The position numbers and the translations under genes were made by a program. Positions 1 to 5,994 of a stretch of DNA of 7,375 nt are shown piece by piece. Position 1 is the stretch's first letter; each line of letters begins with the position of its first letter. Origin of the DNA: Patescibacteria group bacterium (GTDB taxonomy: Bacteria; Patescibacteriota; Minisyncoccia; Phycocordibacterales; UBA12088); the NCBI GenBank assembly GCA_015491145.1, contig WFWM01000079.1, positions 1 to 7,375 of the forward strand, given 5' to 3'. The notes below the pieces were generated by a model. It had not been told where the DNA came from. It was given only the letters and a program-made list of their open reading frames with translations, and searched no databases.

Positions 1-460
1 CCTCCTCAACAAGGTCGAGCATATCGGCATCGTCCACCATATCAACCTTGTTGAGAAAGACCACAATCTTGGGAACCCCCACCTGTCGAGCAAGGAGCAC
101 GTGCTCTCGCGTCTGCGGCATCACGCCGTCGGTTGCCGCCACAACGAGGATCGCGCCATCCATTTGTGCCGCACCGGTAATCATATTCTTGATGTAGTCG
201 GCGTGCCCCGGCGCGTCGATGTGTGCATAGTGGCGGTTCGGCGTCCAGTACTCGTTGTGCGACAGAGCAATGGTAATGCCGCGCGCCTTCTCCTCCGGCG
301 CCTTGTCGATTTCCTCAACTCCCTTGCGGTTTGCGCCGTACCCCTCATTGCGTTCCGCGAGCGTGTTGAGAATCGCTGCAGTAAGCGTCGTCTTTCCGTG
401 GTCGACGTGGCCGATGGTGCCGACATTGACGTGCGGCTTGGAACGATCAAACTCTGCCAT
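1..460 (-). CDS. tuf: Translation elongation factor EF-Tu, N-terminal part (partial at left edge)
   Basis: EF-Tu is the GTPase that brings aminoacyl-tRNA to the ribosomal A site. About 153 residues are visible, essentially the G domain. Motifs seen: P-loop GHVDHGKT at residues 17-24, switch I RGITI at 60-64, DAPGH at 82-86 and the guanine-specificity motif NKVD at 137-140. The start is the ATG at 460-458, which gives the canonical beginning [18 protein letters not shown]. The gene runs off the window, so domains II and III cannot be judged. Ala83 replaces the Cys of the common DCPGH motif, and the Val in IDAPGH is Ile; both look like lineage variants. No good Shine-Dalgarno precedes the ATG. 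It is the last str-operon gene here, but it is separated from fusA by about 2.3 kb of inserted sequence and has its own structured leader. Identity is certain; only regulation is inferred. Confidence 0.97.
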   Translation of the reverse strand, partial: MAEFDRSKPHVNVGTIGHVDHGKTTLTAAILNTLAERNEGYGANRKGVEEIDKAPEEKARGITIALSHNEYWTPNRHYAHIDAPGHADYIKNMITGAAQMDGAILVVAATDGVMPQTREHVLLARQVGVPKIVVFLNKVDMVDDADMLDLVEE

Positions 461-500
461 ACTTAGGTTGCTTAGCCTAAAAGTAACACCGGATAACCTA
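461..500 (-). promoter_or_regulatory. tuf start region: competing short hairpins and a weak extended -10
   Basis: Directly before the tuf ATG, the AACCTAA segment (469-463) can pair with TAGGTT at 500-495 (6 bp) or with TTAGG at 480-476 (5 bp), but not with both at once. A weak extended -10 candidate, TGT followed by TACTTT, lies at 488-480 and would start RNA near 473. In that case the hairpins would be mostly or wholly outside the mRNA. No matching -35 is seen. Both readings are inference from short matches. Confidence 0.22.
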
Positions 501-522
501 CGAGATGCCGGTTCGTGCTGGA

Positions 523-588
523 CGGTGGGGTTGCACTCTCTCGCAAGGGCGCGATCCCCGGCCTCACGACAAAGTGCCAACCACACCG
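523..588 (-). promoter_or_regulatory. Long-stem RNA structure in the tuf leader
   Basis: The two ends of this stretch are complementary. 523-527 pairs with 584-588 (5 bp), 529-532 with 579-582 (4 bp) and 533-537 with 573-577 (5 bp). The interruptions are one G-A mismatch (528/583) and one bulged base (578). This gives 14 base pairs closing a roughly 35-nt apical region, which holds a weak GGG/CCC hairpin (547-549 with 556-558). It sits about 60 nt upstream of the tuf start and downstream of the large palindrome. It lacks the T-loop and anticodon features of a tRNA and I recognise no riboswitch class. It may be a cis-acting leader element; the stem is seen and the function is unknown. Confidence 0.4.
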
Positions 589-621
589 CTTCACGAAGGC
601 AATGGGTAGCGTAGCGTGTTT

Positions 622-683
622 CGCAGGAAGCGTCAAGCGCCGCCTTTGCCTTGGAAGGCAAAGGCGGCGCTCGCATTCCTGCG
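622..683 (-). terminator. 62-nt interrupted palindrome, probable terminator-like hairpin
   Basis: A perfect 15-bp stem (636-650 with 657-671, arms AGCGCCGCCTTTGCC and its reverse complement) closes a 6-nt loop. Outside it, after a small asymmetric interior (630-635 against 672-675, where GCG/CGC can also pair), a second perfect 8-bp arm follows (CGCAGGAA 622-629 with TTCCTGCG 676-683). This is by far the strongest inverted repeat in the window. It starts 9 nt beyond the stop of the candidate small gene at 693-815 and precedes the tuf leader, so a transcription end or RNA 3'-processing barrier for the glycosidase unit is the natural reading. There is no T-tract on either strand, so it is not a textbook intrinsic terminator. 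A dispersed palindromic repeat (REP-like) is the main alternative. Confidence 0.5.
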
Positions 684-692
684 CTCTCCCCA

Positions 693-815
693 CTACGAAA
701 CCGCAGCCATCAGCTGCGCCATCACGACGGTAGAGCTCGCGAACAGTCCCGTGACGAAGAGGAGGAACTGTTCGTCGTTGAGCTCTGTGAGCGCTTCCTG
801 CATAGTCTGTACCAT
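693..815 (-). CDS. Candidate 40-residue small protein, unknown function
   Basis: The reading frame starts at the ATG at 815-813 and ends with TAG at 695-693. The product begins [16 protein letters not shown], an acidic amphipathic stretch. It continues into a hydrophobic segment (about residues 18-36, [19 protein letters not shown]), so it could be a small membrane-associated or hydrophobic-tailed protein. The composition (few Cys and Arg, many Leu, Val, Met, Ala, Glu) looks more protein-like than the competing frames. It lies downstream of the glycosidase and 9 nt upstream of the large palindrome, as expected for the last gene of a unit. Oddity: the same frame stays open upstream to about 929 with protein-like composition but has no ATG, GTG or TTG there. 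The real gene may therefore be longer, with a non-standard start or a frameshift. I do not recognise a family. No clear Shine-Dalgarno is seen. Confidence 0.42.
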   Translation of the reverse strand: MVQTMQEALTELNDEQFLLFVTGLFASSTVVMAQLMAAVS

Positions 816-940
816 ACCATCACTGAATCTTGCAGCTTCACCGGAGCCGACCCCCTCCGGCGATTGGTTGCTGCTTCCAAAGAGGTGTGCCGCCTTACCG
901 GCAAGGGTAGCACACCCATTGCGATGTAGTTATACACAGC
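816..940 (-). other. Spacer between glycosidase and small gene, with possible promoter elements
   Basis: Reading in the direction of the genes, the glycosidase stop is followed closely by a TATAAC hexamer (near 934-929). Then comes TGC-TACCCT (912-904), an extended -10-like sequence resembling the one in front of the glycosidase. Neither has a convincing -35. No terminator hairpin follows the glycosidase, so read-through into the small gene is possible. The rest is the start-less open frame described for the small gene. Confidence 0.2.
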
Positions 941-2689
941 CTACTCTGCCGGTGCCGGCCACAGCCATGGCCACGCGCAGGATTGGTAGACGCCAACCCC
1001 GTAATTGCCGCCGCCGCGATAACCGCTCGGCGAGCGACTATCCTTCGGTCGGTAGCACTCCAACGCAGCCCAGCTAATGTTGTTTCGCTCAAGATACTCG
1101 AACACCGGCTGCCACTTTCGCCGGGCAGCTTGGGGGTCGTATGGTACCTCCGGTTTGTTACAAAAAGCAGAGAACTCCGTCACAATCACAGGGTACCCTT
1201 CCTGCTGGAGCTTCCGCACCCAATACCACGGGCCATCTCTGCCTGCTCCCGGCCAGAGGTAGCCGGGGTAGGCGTGCACGCCGACTGAAGCATTCGTGTA
1301 GTCGATTCCCTTCGCGCTCGTGACCCATTCGTAGAGGTAGCGCGCTCTATCCTCCCCGGGGTCGCGGAGCCCGTACATCGGCGTCCACAAGATAATGTGC
1401 GTGCGAGGAGCGAGGGAACGGACGAGGCGGTACATTCGCTCCATATACCCCACATAGTTTGCATACATTTCCTTCTGCCACGGTCGTGTTGCCCACTTCG
1501 GGTAACCTACCGGCTCGTTGTGGATCTCATAGAGCACGTGCGGCTCGTTGCGGTAGCGTGGCGCGATCGTGCGCCAGAAGTACTGGTCCACCGCTTCATT
1601 GTATTGGCCGCAGCAAGAGGTGAAGTTAGTGATGATGACATACATCCCCATCTCTCTCGCTTTCGCCACAGAATAGTCAAGCCCCTGCAGGATGCGATTG
1701 ATCTCTTCCTTGCTCTTAAGATTGGCTATCGAGTCTTGCTTCGGACCACCAACGACCGGATCCCGCTCGTTCGTGCGCAGCTTGGTGAAGCGCACATCGA
1801 GTCGAACAGCGTTGAAACCATAGACATCGCGCATCCGCTGCCACCACGATGTGGGGCGGAAAATAGAGCCATGGGCGGCTCGCAGGATAGTTCCTCGATC
1901 GGTGAGCACCGTGCCGTGCCCAACCTGCACGGGACCTCTCGGACGACGGGGGGCTGGTGCAGCACTTTTCCGACGCGGCCGGCATTGTCCTACCGGGAGG
2001 ATATCGTCTCCCAAGTCTCCCCCCTTCCACACTGCGACTCCAGAGGATGATTCTCCTGTAGAGAGGGGCGGACCTGAGTCTTCAGGTTGCTGGGAAGGAG
2101 GTGAGGGGAACGAAGGAGGAGCGGGAGGGAGGGATTCAGGTGGCGCCCCCTCTCCTCCACCTTCGCTTGCGGCTGATTTCCCAACAAGAGCGTAGTAGAT
2201 GGGGTTGAACTGGTTCTGCGCATCGAGGATATCTGCCCAGCTCTTCGCATTGCGCGCCTTCTCCTCTATCGCGTCGAGGGCTTCGGCATACGCTTCCGCC
2301 CCCGGCATCTGTCGCGCTGCGGCTATGTTGTTGAGGAGGCGTTCCCGTGCTTCCCGACGACCCCGCTTGCTTTTTGCCCGTTGGATATCCTCACGGGTGT
2401 GGGTTCGAAGGAGATAGAACTCATTGACGAGCCGTTGGAGCTCTTCGCTATCCTCAGCAACGAGAATGCGCTCCCGTAATTCCTGCAGCTTCGCGAGATT
2501 CGTTGCACTATCCGCACACATTCCGGCGGGAGAACCAACAATTGCAAGAGCAGGGGTTGGTTCTTGCCTCGCCCCAATCCATAACGCAATCCCGACGAGC
2601 GCTACTCCTATGCCTGCCGCCAGCACCACTTGCGCGGCTTGCCTTTTCTTCACCTCTTGCGTCTTCCACAGGCGAGCAAAACGCACCAT
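941..2689 (-). CDS. Membrane-anchored, extracellular GH5-type glycoside hydrolase (endoglucanase-like)
   Basis: Predicted to hydrolyse beta-linked polysaccharide outside the cell. From the ATG at 2689 the product has 582 residues. Residues 1-18 are short and basic; about 19-39 form one membrane helix (signal anchor). About 58-165 is a charged, helix-rich, probably coiled-coil stalk, and about 175-220 a Gly/Pro/Ser-rich linker. About 255-565 is a (beta/alpha)8-type GH5 catalytic domain. Visible GH5 signatures: NAVRLDVRF on an early strand, VLYEIHNEP with the predicted acid/base Glu392, SVGVHAYP on a later strand, and VIVTEFSAF with the predicted nucleophile Glu505, followed by SWAALECYR near the end. 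Several Cys residues (a CC pair among them) fit an exported domain. An in-frame GTG at 2737 would add 16 residues. I prefer the ATG because the resulting basic N-terminus and anchor are typical and an extended -10 lies 7 nt before it. The exact substrate (cellulose, mannan, other glucan) cannot be read from the sequence. Its position between fusA and tuf is unusual. Confidence 0.85.
   Translation of the reverse strand: MVRFARLWKTQEVKKRQAAQVVLAAGIGVALVGIALWIGARQEPTPALAIVGSPAGMCADSATNLAKLQELRERILVAEDSEELQRLVNEFYLLRTHTREDIQRAKSKRGRREARERLLNNIAAARQMPGAEAYAEALDAIEEKARNAKSWADILDAQNQFNPIYYALVGKSAASEGGGEGAPPESLPPAPPSFPSPPSQQPEDSGPPLSTGESSSGVAVWKGGDLGDDILPVGQCRPRRKSAAPAPRRPRGPVQVGHGTVLTDRGTILRAAHGSIFRPTSWWQRMRDVYGFNAVRLDVRFTKLRTNERDPVVGGPKQDSIANLKSKEEINRILQGLDYSVAKAREMGMYVIITNFTSCCGQYNEAVDQYFWRTIAPRYRNEPHVLYEIHNEPVGYPKWATRPWQKEMYANYVGYMERMYRLVRSLAPRTHIILWTPMYGLRDPGEDRARYLYEWVTSAKGIDYTNASVGVHAYPGYLWPGAGRDGPWYWVRKLQQEGYPVIVTEFSAFCNKPEVPYDPQAARRKWQPVFEYLERNNISWAALECYRPKDSRSPSGYRGGGNYGVGVYQSCAWPWLWPAPAE
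2105..2133 (+). other. G-rich tract with quadruplex potential inside the glycosidase gene
   Basis: The plus strand, the template strand of the glycosidase gene, carries GGGG at 2105-2108 and then GGG at 2123-2125, 2127-2129 and 2131-2133. It lies in a longer purine-rich run starting near 2092. The coding strand here encodes the Pro/Ser-rich linker (CCT/TCC codons), which is enough to explain the bias. Quadruplex formation is only a possibility because one loop is 14 nt long. Confidence 0.2.
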
Positions 2690-2705
2690 TGCCTCCAGTG
2701 TAGCA
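2690..2705 (-). promoter_or_regulatory. Extended -10 promoter element for a leaderless glycosidase mRNA
   Basis: In the gene's direction the sequence reads TGC-TACACT (2705-2697), then seven bases (GGAGGCA), then the ATG at 2689. TGn plus TACACT (4 of 6 to TATAAT) fits an extended -10, and the expected start point falls on or next to the A of the ATG. The GGAGG inside the seven bases is only 2 nt from the ATG, too close for a normal ribosome binding site. No -35 match lies at 16-18 bp. A further TTTACT hexamer lies at 2754-2749. Inference from sequence only. Confidence 0.38.
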
Positions 2706-2772
2706 CACTCCGCACCACTCCTATCCACTCCCACCACACCTGCTGCGGAGTAAAGTGGTAGCTCCTGTTTTC

Positions 2773-2800
2773 AAAAAACCCACTTGTCAACCCGAGGTTG
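2773..2800 (-). terminator. Weak terminator-like element after fusA
   Basis: Nine to ten bases beyond the fusA stop, CAACC (2800-2796) and GGTTG (2792-2788) can form a 5-bp stem with a 3-nt loop, and a run of six T follows at 2778-2773. The T-run is 9 nt from the stem and the stem is short, so this is a poor intrinsic terminator. It may only reduce read-through from fusA into the glycosidase gene. Confidence 0.22.
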
Positions 2801-2808
2801 CGCGAAGG

Positions 2809-4968
2809 TTACGCGGCCCCTTCTGCCCGTTTTGCAATTTCTGCCGCAACATTGGGAGGAACCGGCTCGAACCGGTCGAACTCCATCGCCCAATTGCCCC
2901 GCCCCTCCGTGAGGGAACGCAGCTCCGTGGTGAAGCCAAAGAGCTCTGCAAGCGGCACCCGCGCCCGAATGACCTGCACCATCCCGCGTGGCTCCATGCC
3001 TTGAATCTGGCCGCGCTTGGAAGACAAGAGGCCCGTCACATCGCCCATAAATTGCTCCGGCACGGTAACCTCCACCCGCATCACCGGCTCAAGGAGAATT
3101 GGTTTCGCCTGCTTTGCGGCCTCCTGAAACGCCATCGAGGCAGCAATCTTGAAAGCAACCTCCGAAGAGTCTACCTCATGGAACGATCCGTCGAAGAGGT
3201 CCACCGACACATCGACCATCTTGTAGCCGGCAACGACACCACGATCCATTGCCTCGCGGATCCCCTTTTCAACCGCCGGGATGAACTCCTGCGGAATGAC
3301 ACCTCCCTTAATGTTGTTGATGAACTCAAAGTGCTCTTCCCGCTTCACATTTTTCGGGAGCTTCGCTATTTCCTCCGGCGAGAGCGGTTGCAGTGGCTTG
3401 ATGCGAATCTTCACATGGCCATACTGACCACGGCCACCTGTCTGCTTGATGTACTTCCCCTCCGCCTCCGCTTCAGCGGTAATCGTCTCACGGTAGCTCA
3501 CCTGTGGCGCCCCGACATTCACCTCCACATTGAACTCACGGCGAAGACGGTCCACGATAATTTCCAAGTGGAGCTCTCCCATCCCGGAAATGATGGTCTC
3601 CCCGGTTTCCTCATCACTCGAGACACGGAAGGTGGGATCCTCATCCATGAGCCGTCGCAGCGCAATGGAGAGCTTCTCCTGATCCGCCTTCGTCTTCGGC
3701 TCAATCTTGAGAGACACCACAGGTTCCGGGAATGTGATGGGCTCTAACACGATGGGGTGAGTCTCATCGCACAAGGTGTCGGAAGTCTTCGTGTCCTTCA
3801 GTCCCACCGCTGCGGCAATTTCGCCGGCATACGTCTCATCCACCTCAATGCGCTTGTCCGCCATAAGGCGAACGACGCGGGAGATGCGCTCCTTTTGCCC
3901 CGTTCGGGTATTGAGCACGTAGGAACCCGACTTCACTGTCCCCGAGTACACGCGGAAGAAGGTGAGCGAGCCGACAAATGGATCCGCCTGCACCTTGAAG
4001 GCGAGCGCGGCAAATGGCGCGTCATCAGATGCTGGCCGTTCTTCCTCCTCTCCTGTTTTCGGATTCACCCCCCGCACCGGCGGCACATCGAGCGGCGAGG
4101 GCAGGTAGTCCACCACCGCGTCCAACAGCAGCTGCACGCCCTTGTTTTTGAGCGCTGAGCCGCACAAGACGGGGAAGATGCGATTCGTAATGACTCCCTG
4201 CCGAAGGGTACGCTTGAGATCCTCCACCGGAATGTCCTCGCCGTTGAGGTAGCGCTCAGTGAGGGCATCATCGAGCTCTACAATTTTCTCCACGAGCTCA
4301 GCCCTCCGCTGCTCTACCTCTTCCTTCAGATCCGCGGGTACCGGATGCGCAACGACGCGTTCTCCCCGTTCCCCTTCAAAGGTGTACGCCTGCCGCGTGA
4401 GGAGGTCGATGACGCCTTGGTGGGCATCCTCCTCCCCCCACGGAATCTGCAGCCGCACCGCATTCGGTGTGAGGCGCTTCAGGATGCTCTCAAAGGAACG
4501 CTCAAAGCTTGCCCCGGTACGATCGAGCTTATTGATGAAACAGATGCGCGGCACCCCTCCCTCTTCCGCGTAGCGCCAGTTCGTCTCCGACTGCGGTTCC
4601 ACTCCGGCTACTCCGTCGAACACCACGATGGCGCCGTCGAGCACGCGCATCGATCGCTTCACTTCTGCGGTGAAGTCGATGTGTCCGGGCGTGTCAATGA
4701 TGTTGAAGGAGTAGCGCTGGCTCTTGTCCTTGTCGGAGACATCCGTCTTGGTCCATGTGCAGAATACCGCCGCTGCTGTGATGGTGATGCCTCGTTCGCG
4801 CTCCTGTTCCATCCAGTCGGTTACCGTCTCCCCCTCATGCACCTCACCAATTTTATGGCTCATGCCGGTATAGAAGAGGATGCGCTCCGTCGTGGTCGTC
4901 TTGCCCGCATCAATGTGGGCAATAATGCCAAAGTTGCGAACACGCTCGAGCGGATACTCACGAGCCAT
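2809..4968 (-). CDS. fusA: Translation elongation factor EF-G
   Basis: EF-G is the ribosomal translocase GTPase, also used in ribosome recycling with RRF. It is complete at 719 residues, against about 700 in most bacteria. Motifs: P-loop AHIDAGKTT at 17-25, RGITIT at 59-64, DTPGHIDF at 92-99, NKLD at 146-149 and, further on, CGSALKNKG as the G5 element. The domain IV segment beginning GGVIPQEF is at about 555, followed by the domain V region ending near the C-terminus. A short polar stretch at about 73-86 between switch I and DTPGH accounts for a little of the extra length. The start is the ATG at 4968-4966, giving [20 protein letters not shown]. The gene begins 12 bp after rpsG. The intervening bases are not purine-rich and hold no Shine-Dalgarno, so translation is probably coupled to rpsG. 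All key residues appear intact. Confidence 0.98.
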   Translation of the reverse strand: MAREYPLERVRNFGIIAHIDAGKTTTTERILFYTGMSHKIGEVHEGETVTDWMEQERERGITITAAAVFCTWTKTDVSDKDKSQRYSFNIIDTPGHIDFTAEVKRSMRVLDGAIVVFDGVAGVEPQSETNWRYAEEGGVPRICFINKLDRTGASFERSFESILKRLTPNAVRLQIPWGEEDAHQGVIDLLTRQAYTFEGERGERVVAHPVPADLKEEVEQRRAELVEKIVELDDALTERYLNGEDIPVEDLKRTLRQGVITNRIFPVLCGSALKNKGVQLLLDAVVDYLPSPLDVPPVRGVNPKTGEEEERPASDDAPFAALAFKVQADPFVGSLTFFRVYSGTVKSGSYVLNTRTGQKERISRVVRLMADKRIEVDETYAGEIAAAVGLKDTKTSDTLCDETHPIVLEPITFPEPVVSLKIEPKTKADQEKLSIALRRLMDEDPTFRVSSDEETGETIISGMGELHLEIIVDRLRREFNVEVNVGAPQVSYRETITAEAEAEGKYIKQTGGRGQYGHVKIRIKPLQPLSPEEIAKLPKNVKREEHFEFINNIKGGVIPQEFIPAVEKGIREAMDRGVVAGYKMVDVSVDLFDGSFHEVDSSEVAFKIAASMAFQEAAKQAKPILLEPVMRVEVTVPEQFMGDVTGLLSSKRGQIQGMEPRGMVQVIRARVPLAELFGFTTELRSLTEGRGNWAMEFDRFEPVPPNVAAEIAKRAEGAA

Positions 4969-4980
4969 AGGAACGTTTGC

Positions 4981-5448
4981 TTACCACGCCAAGTGGGCAA
5001 AGGCACGGTTCGCCTCTGCCATTCGGTGCACCTCCTCCTTCTTCCGTACCGCCGCACCCTCGCCATCGGCTGACGCCATAATCTCCTGCGCGAGCACCTT
5101 GTAGAATGGCTGGTTCGTTCGGCTCGCACGAGCAGCCTCACGGATCCACCGGAGCGCCAACGCTTGGGCGCGTTCCGGCCGCACCTCCCGCGGCACTTGG
5201 TAGTTTGCCCCTCCGACGCGCCGGGATCGAACCTCCACCGTCGGCATCGCATTCTTCACCGCCTGTTCAAAGGTAGCGAGCGGATCCCTCCCTGCCTCCT
5301 TGATGAGATCGAAGGCCTGATAGACAATTTTCATTGCTTTTGCCTTCTCCCCGTCCCACATAATGTAGTTGATGAACTTCGCAACAAGCCGCGAATGGTA
5401 CCGCACATCAGGATCAGGAGCCTTCCGTTTCGGCGCCGGTCGACGCAT
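4981..5448 (-). CDS. rpsG: 30S ribosomal protein S7
   Basis: S7 binds the 3' major domain of 16S rRNA, starts assembly of the 30S head and contacts tRNA at the E site. The 155-residue product has the family's usual length and shows the typical order: a basic N-terminal arm (RRPAPKRK), the KFINYIMWDGEKAKAMKIVYQAF helix region, MPTVEVRSRRVGGANYQVP (beta hairpin), RAQALALRWI, and a C-terminal HRMAEANRAFAHLAW. Two starts are possible: a GTG at 5454 or the ATG at 5448. I choose the ATG because GTAGG (within GGGTAGG, 5460-5454) is then spaced about 5 nt away, whereas it overlaps the GTG. It lies 12 bp after rpsL and 12 bp before fusA, in the str operon. The rpsL-rpsG gap is too short to hold the long S7-binding feedback site known from E. 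coli. Confidence 0.97.
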   Translation of the reverse strand: MRRPAPKRKAPDPDVRYHSRLVAKFINYIMWDGEKAKAMKIVYQAFDLIKEAGRDPLATFEQAVKNAMPTVEVRSRRVGGANYQVPREVRPERAQALALRWIREAARASRTNQPFYKVLAQEIMASADGEGAAVRKKEEVHRMAEANRAFAHLAW

Positions 5449-5460
5449 ACGCACCTACCC

Positions 5461-5874
5461 TTACGCACTCTTTGGCCTCTTCGCACCGTAGCGGGAACGA
5501 CCCTTCCTCCGATTCTCCACCCCGGCGCAGTCGTACACACCACGCACGATGGTGTAGCGCACACCGATGTCCTTCACACGGCCGCCCCGCACGAGCACGA
5601 CCGAGTGTTCCTGCAAGTTGTGCCCTTCTCCCGGGATGTATGCCGTCACCTCCTGCCCGTTTGAGAGGCGGACGCGGGCAATCTTGCGGATTGCCGAGTT
5701 CGGCTTGCGTGGCGTCGTGGTCGTCACCTTCACGCACACGCCCCGCTTGAACGGCGAGGGGTAGTAGGTCGGGCGGTTCTTGAGCGTGTTGAAGCCAAAG
5801 CCGAGCGCTGGCGCCTTGCTCTTGCGCTCACGAGGTTTGCGTCCTTTCCGAACGAGTTGGTTGATCGTTGGCAT
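5461..5874 (-). CDS. rpsL: 30S ribosomal protein S12 (long form, unusual decoding loop)
   Basis: S12 lies at the decoding centre and influences accuracy and streptomycin sensitivity. The product has 137 residues and starts [13 protein letters not shown] from the ATG at 5874. It has the Bacilli-like insertion between PAL and KRGVC (about residues 25-42). Conserved blocks: [14 protein letters not shown] (51-64), [13 protein letters not shown] (79-91), GGRVKD (97-102) and, near the end, [10 protein letters not shown]. Two departures are visible. Residue 56, equivalent to E. coli Lys42 (mature numbering), is Arg. The loop usually reading KDLPGVRYH reads KDIGVRYT (101-108), one residue shorter and without its Pro. 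The Asp that is methylthiolated in E. coli is kept as Asp102. It is the first gene of the str operon and is followed by rpsG after 12 bp. Confidence 0.98.
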   Translation of the reverse strand: MPTINQLVRKGRKPRERKSKAPALGFGFNTLKNRPTYYPSPFKRGVCVKVTTTTPRKPNSAIRKIARVRLSNGQEVTAYIPGEGHNLQEHSVVLVRGGRVKDIGVRYTIVRGVYDCAGVENRRKGRSRYGAKRPKSA

Positions 5875-5994
5875 ACCGACAGTCGAAACCTACTACAAAA
5901 AGTGCACGGCGTTCCGATGCGCGCCTACCCTACCATTCCCTGTAGCCTCTTGCAAGGGAAAGTCAGGGCACGTGCTACCGTCGCACCGTCGCCA
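5875..5994 (-). promoter_or_regulatory. rpsL leader and weak candidate promoter of the str operon
   Basis: This 120-bp gap separates the M50 gene stop from the rpsL start. TTGCAA (5955-5950, 4 of 6 to the -35 consensus) is followed after exactly 17 bp by TAGGGT (5932-5927, 3 of 6 to the -10), which would give a leader of about 45 nt. A small GC-rich hairpin may precede a T5 run at 5901-5897 and could act as an attenuator. No strong ribosome binding site lies next to the ATG; the nearest is TAGGT about 12 nt away. All weak matches. Confidence 0.28.

Noticed and set aside
461..621. A tRNA in the structured region before tuf
   Set aside because: The long stem is suggestive, but there is no T-loop motif (GTTCRA), no D-arm pattern and no credible anticodon arm on either strand.
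722..937. Alternative minus-strand frame over the candidate small gene (ATG at 919, or further upstream)
   Set aside because: Its product is basic and ends in a serine/arginine run typical of a shifted frame. The frame ending at 693 has far more protein-like content.
2690..2737. In-frame GTG at 2737 as the glycosidase start
   Set aside because: It would place 16 mostly acidic or neutral residues before a typical basic signal-anchor start, and the extended -10 would then lie inside the coding region. It is not fully excluded.
2785..2790. Perfect TTGACA (-35 consensus) on the minus strand between fusA and the glycosidase
   Set aside because: No A/T-rich -10 hexamer lies 16-18 bp downstream; that position reads CAGGAG. 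Probably chance.
2755..3747. A 330-codon open frame on the plus strand opposite fusA
   Set aside because: It lies wholly antisense to a certain fusA gene, is very rich in His, Arg and Leu, and mirrors the codon bias of the real gene.
5449..5454. GTG at 5454 as the rpsG start
   Set aside because: The GGGTAGG ribosome-binding-like sequence would overlap it. The ATG at 5448 has sensible spacing and gives the family's usual N-terminus.
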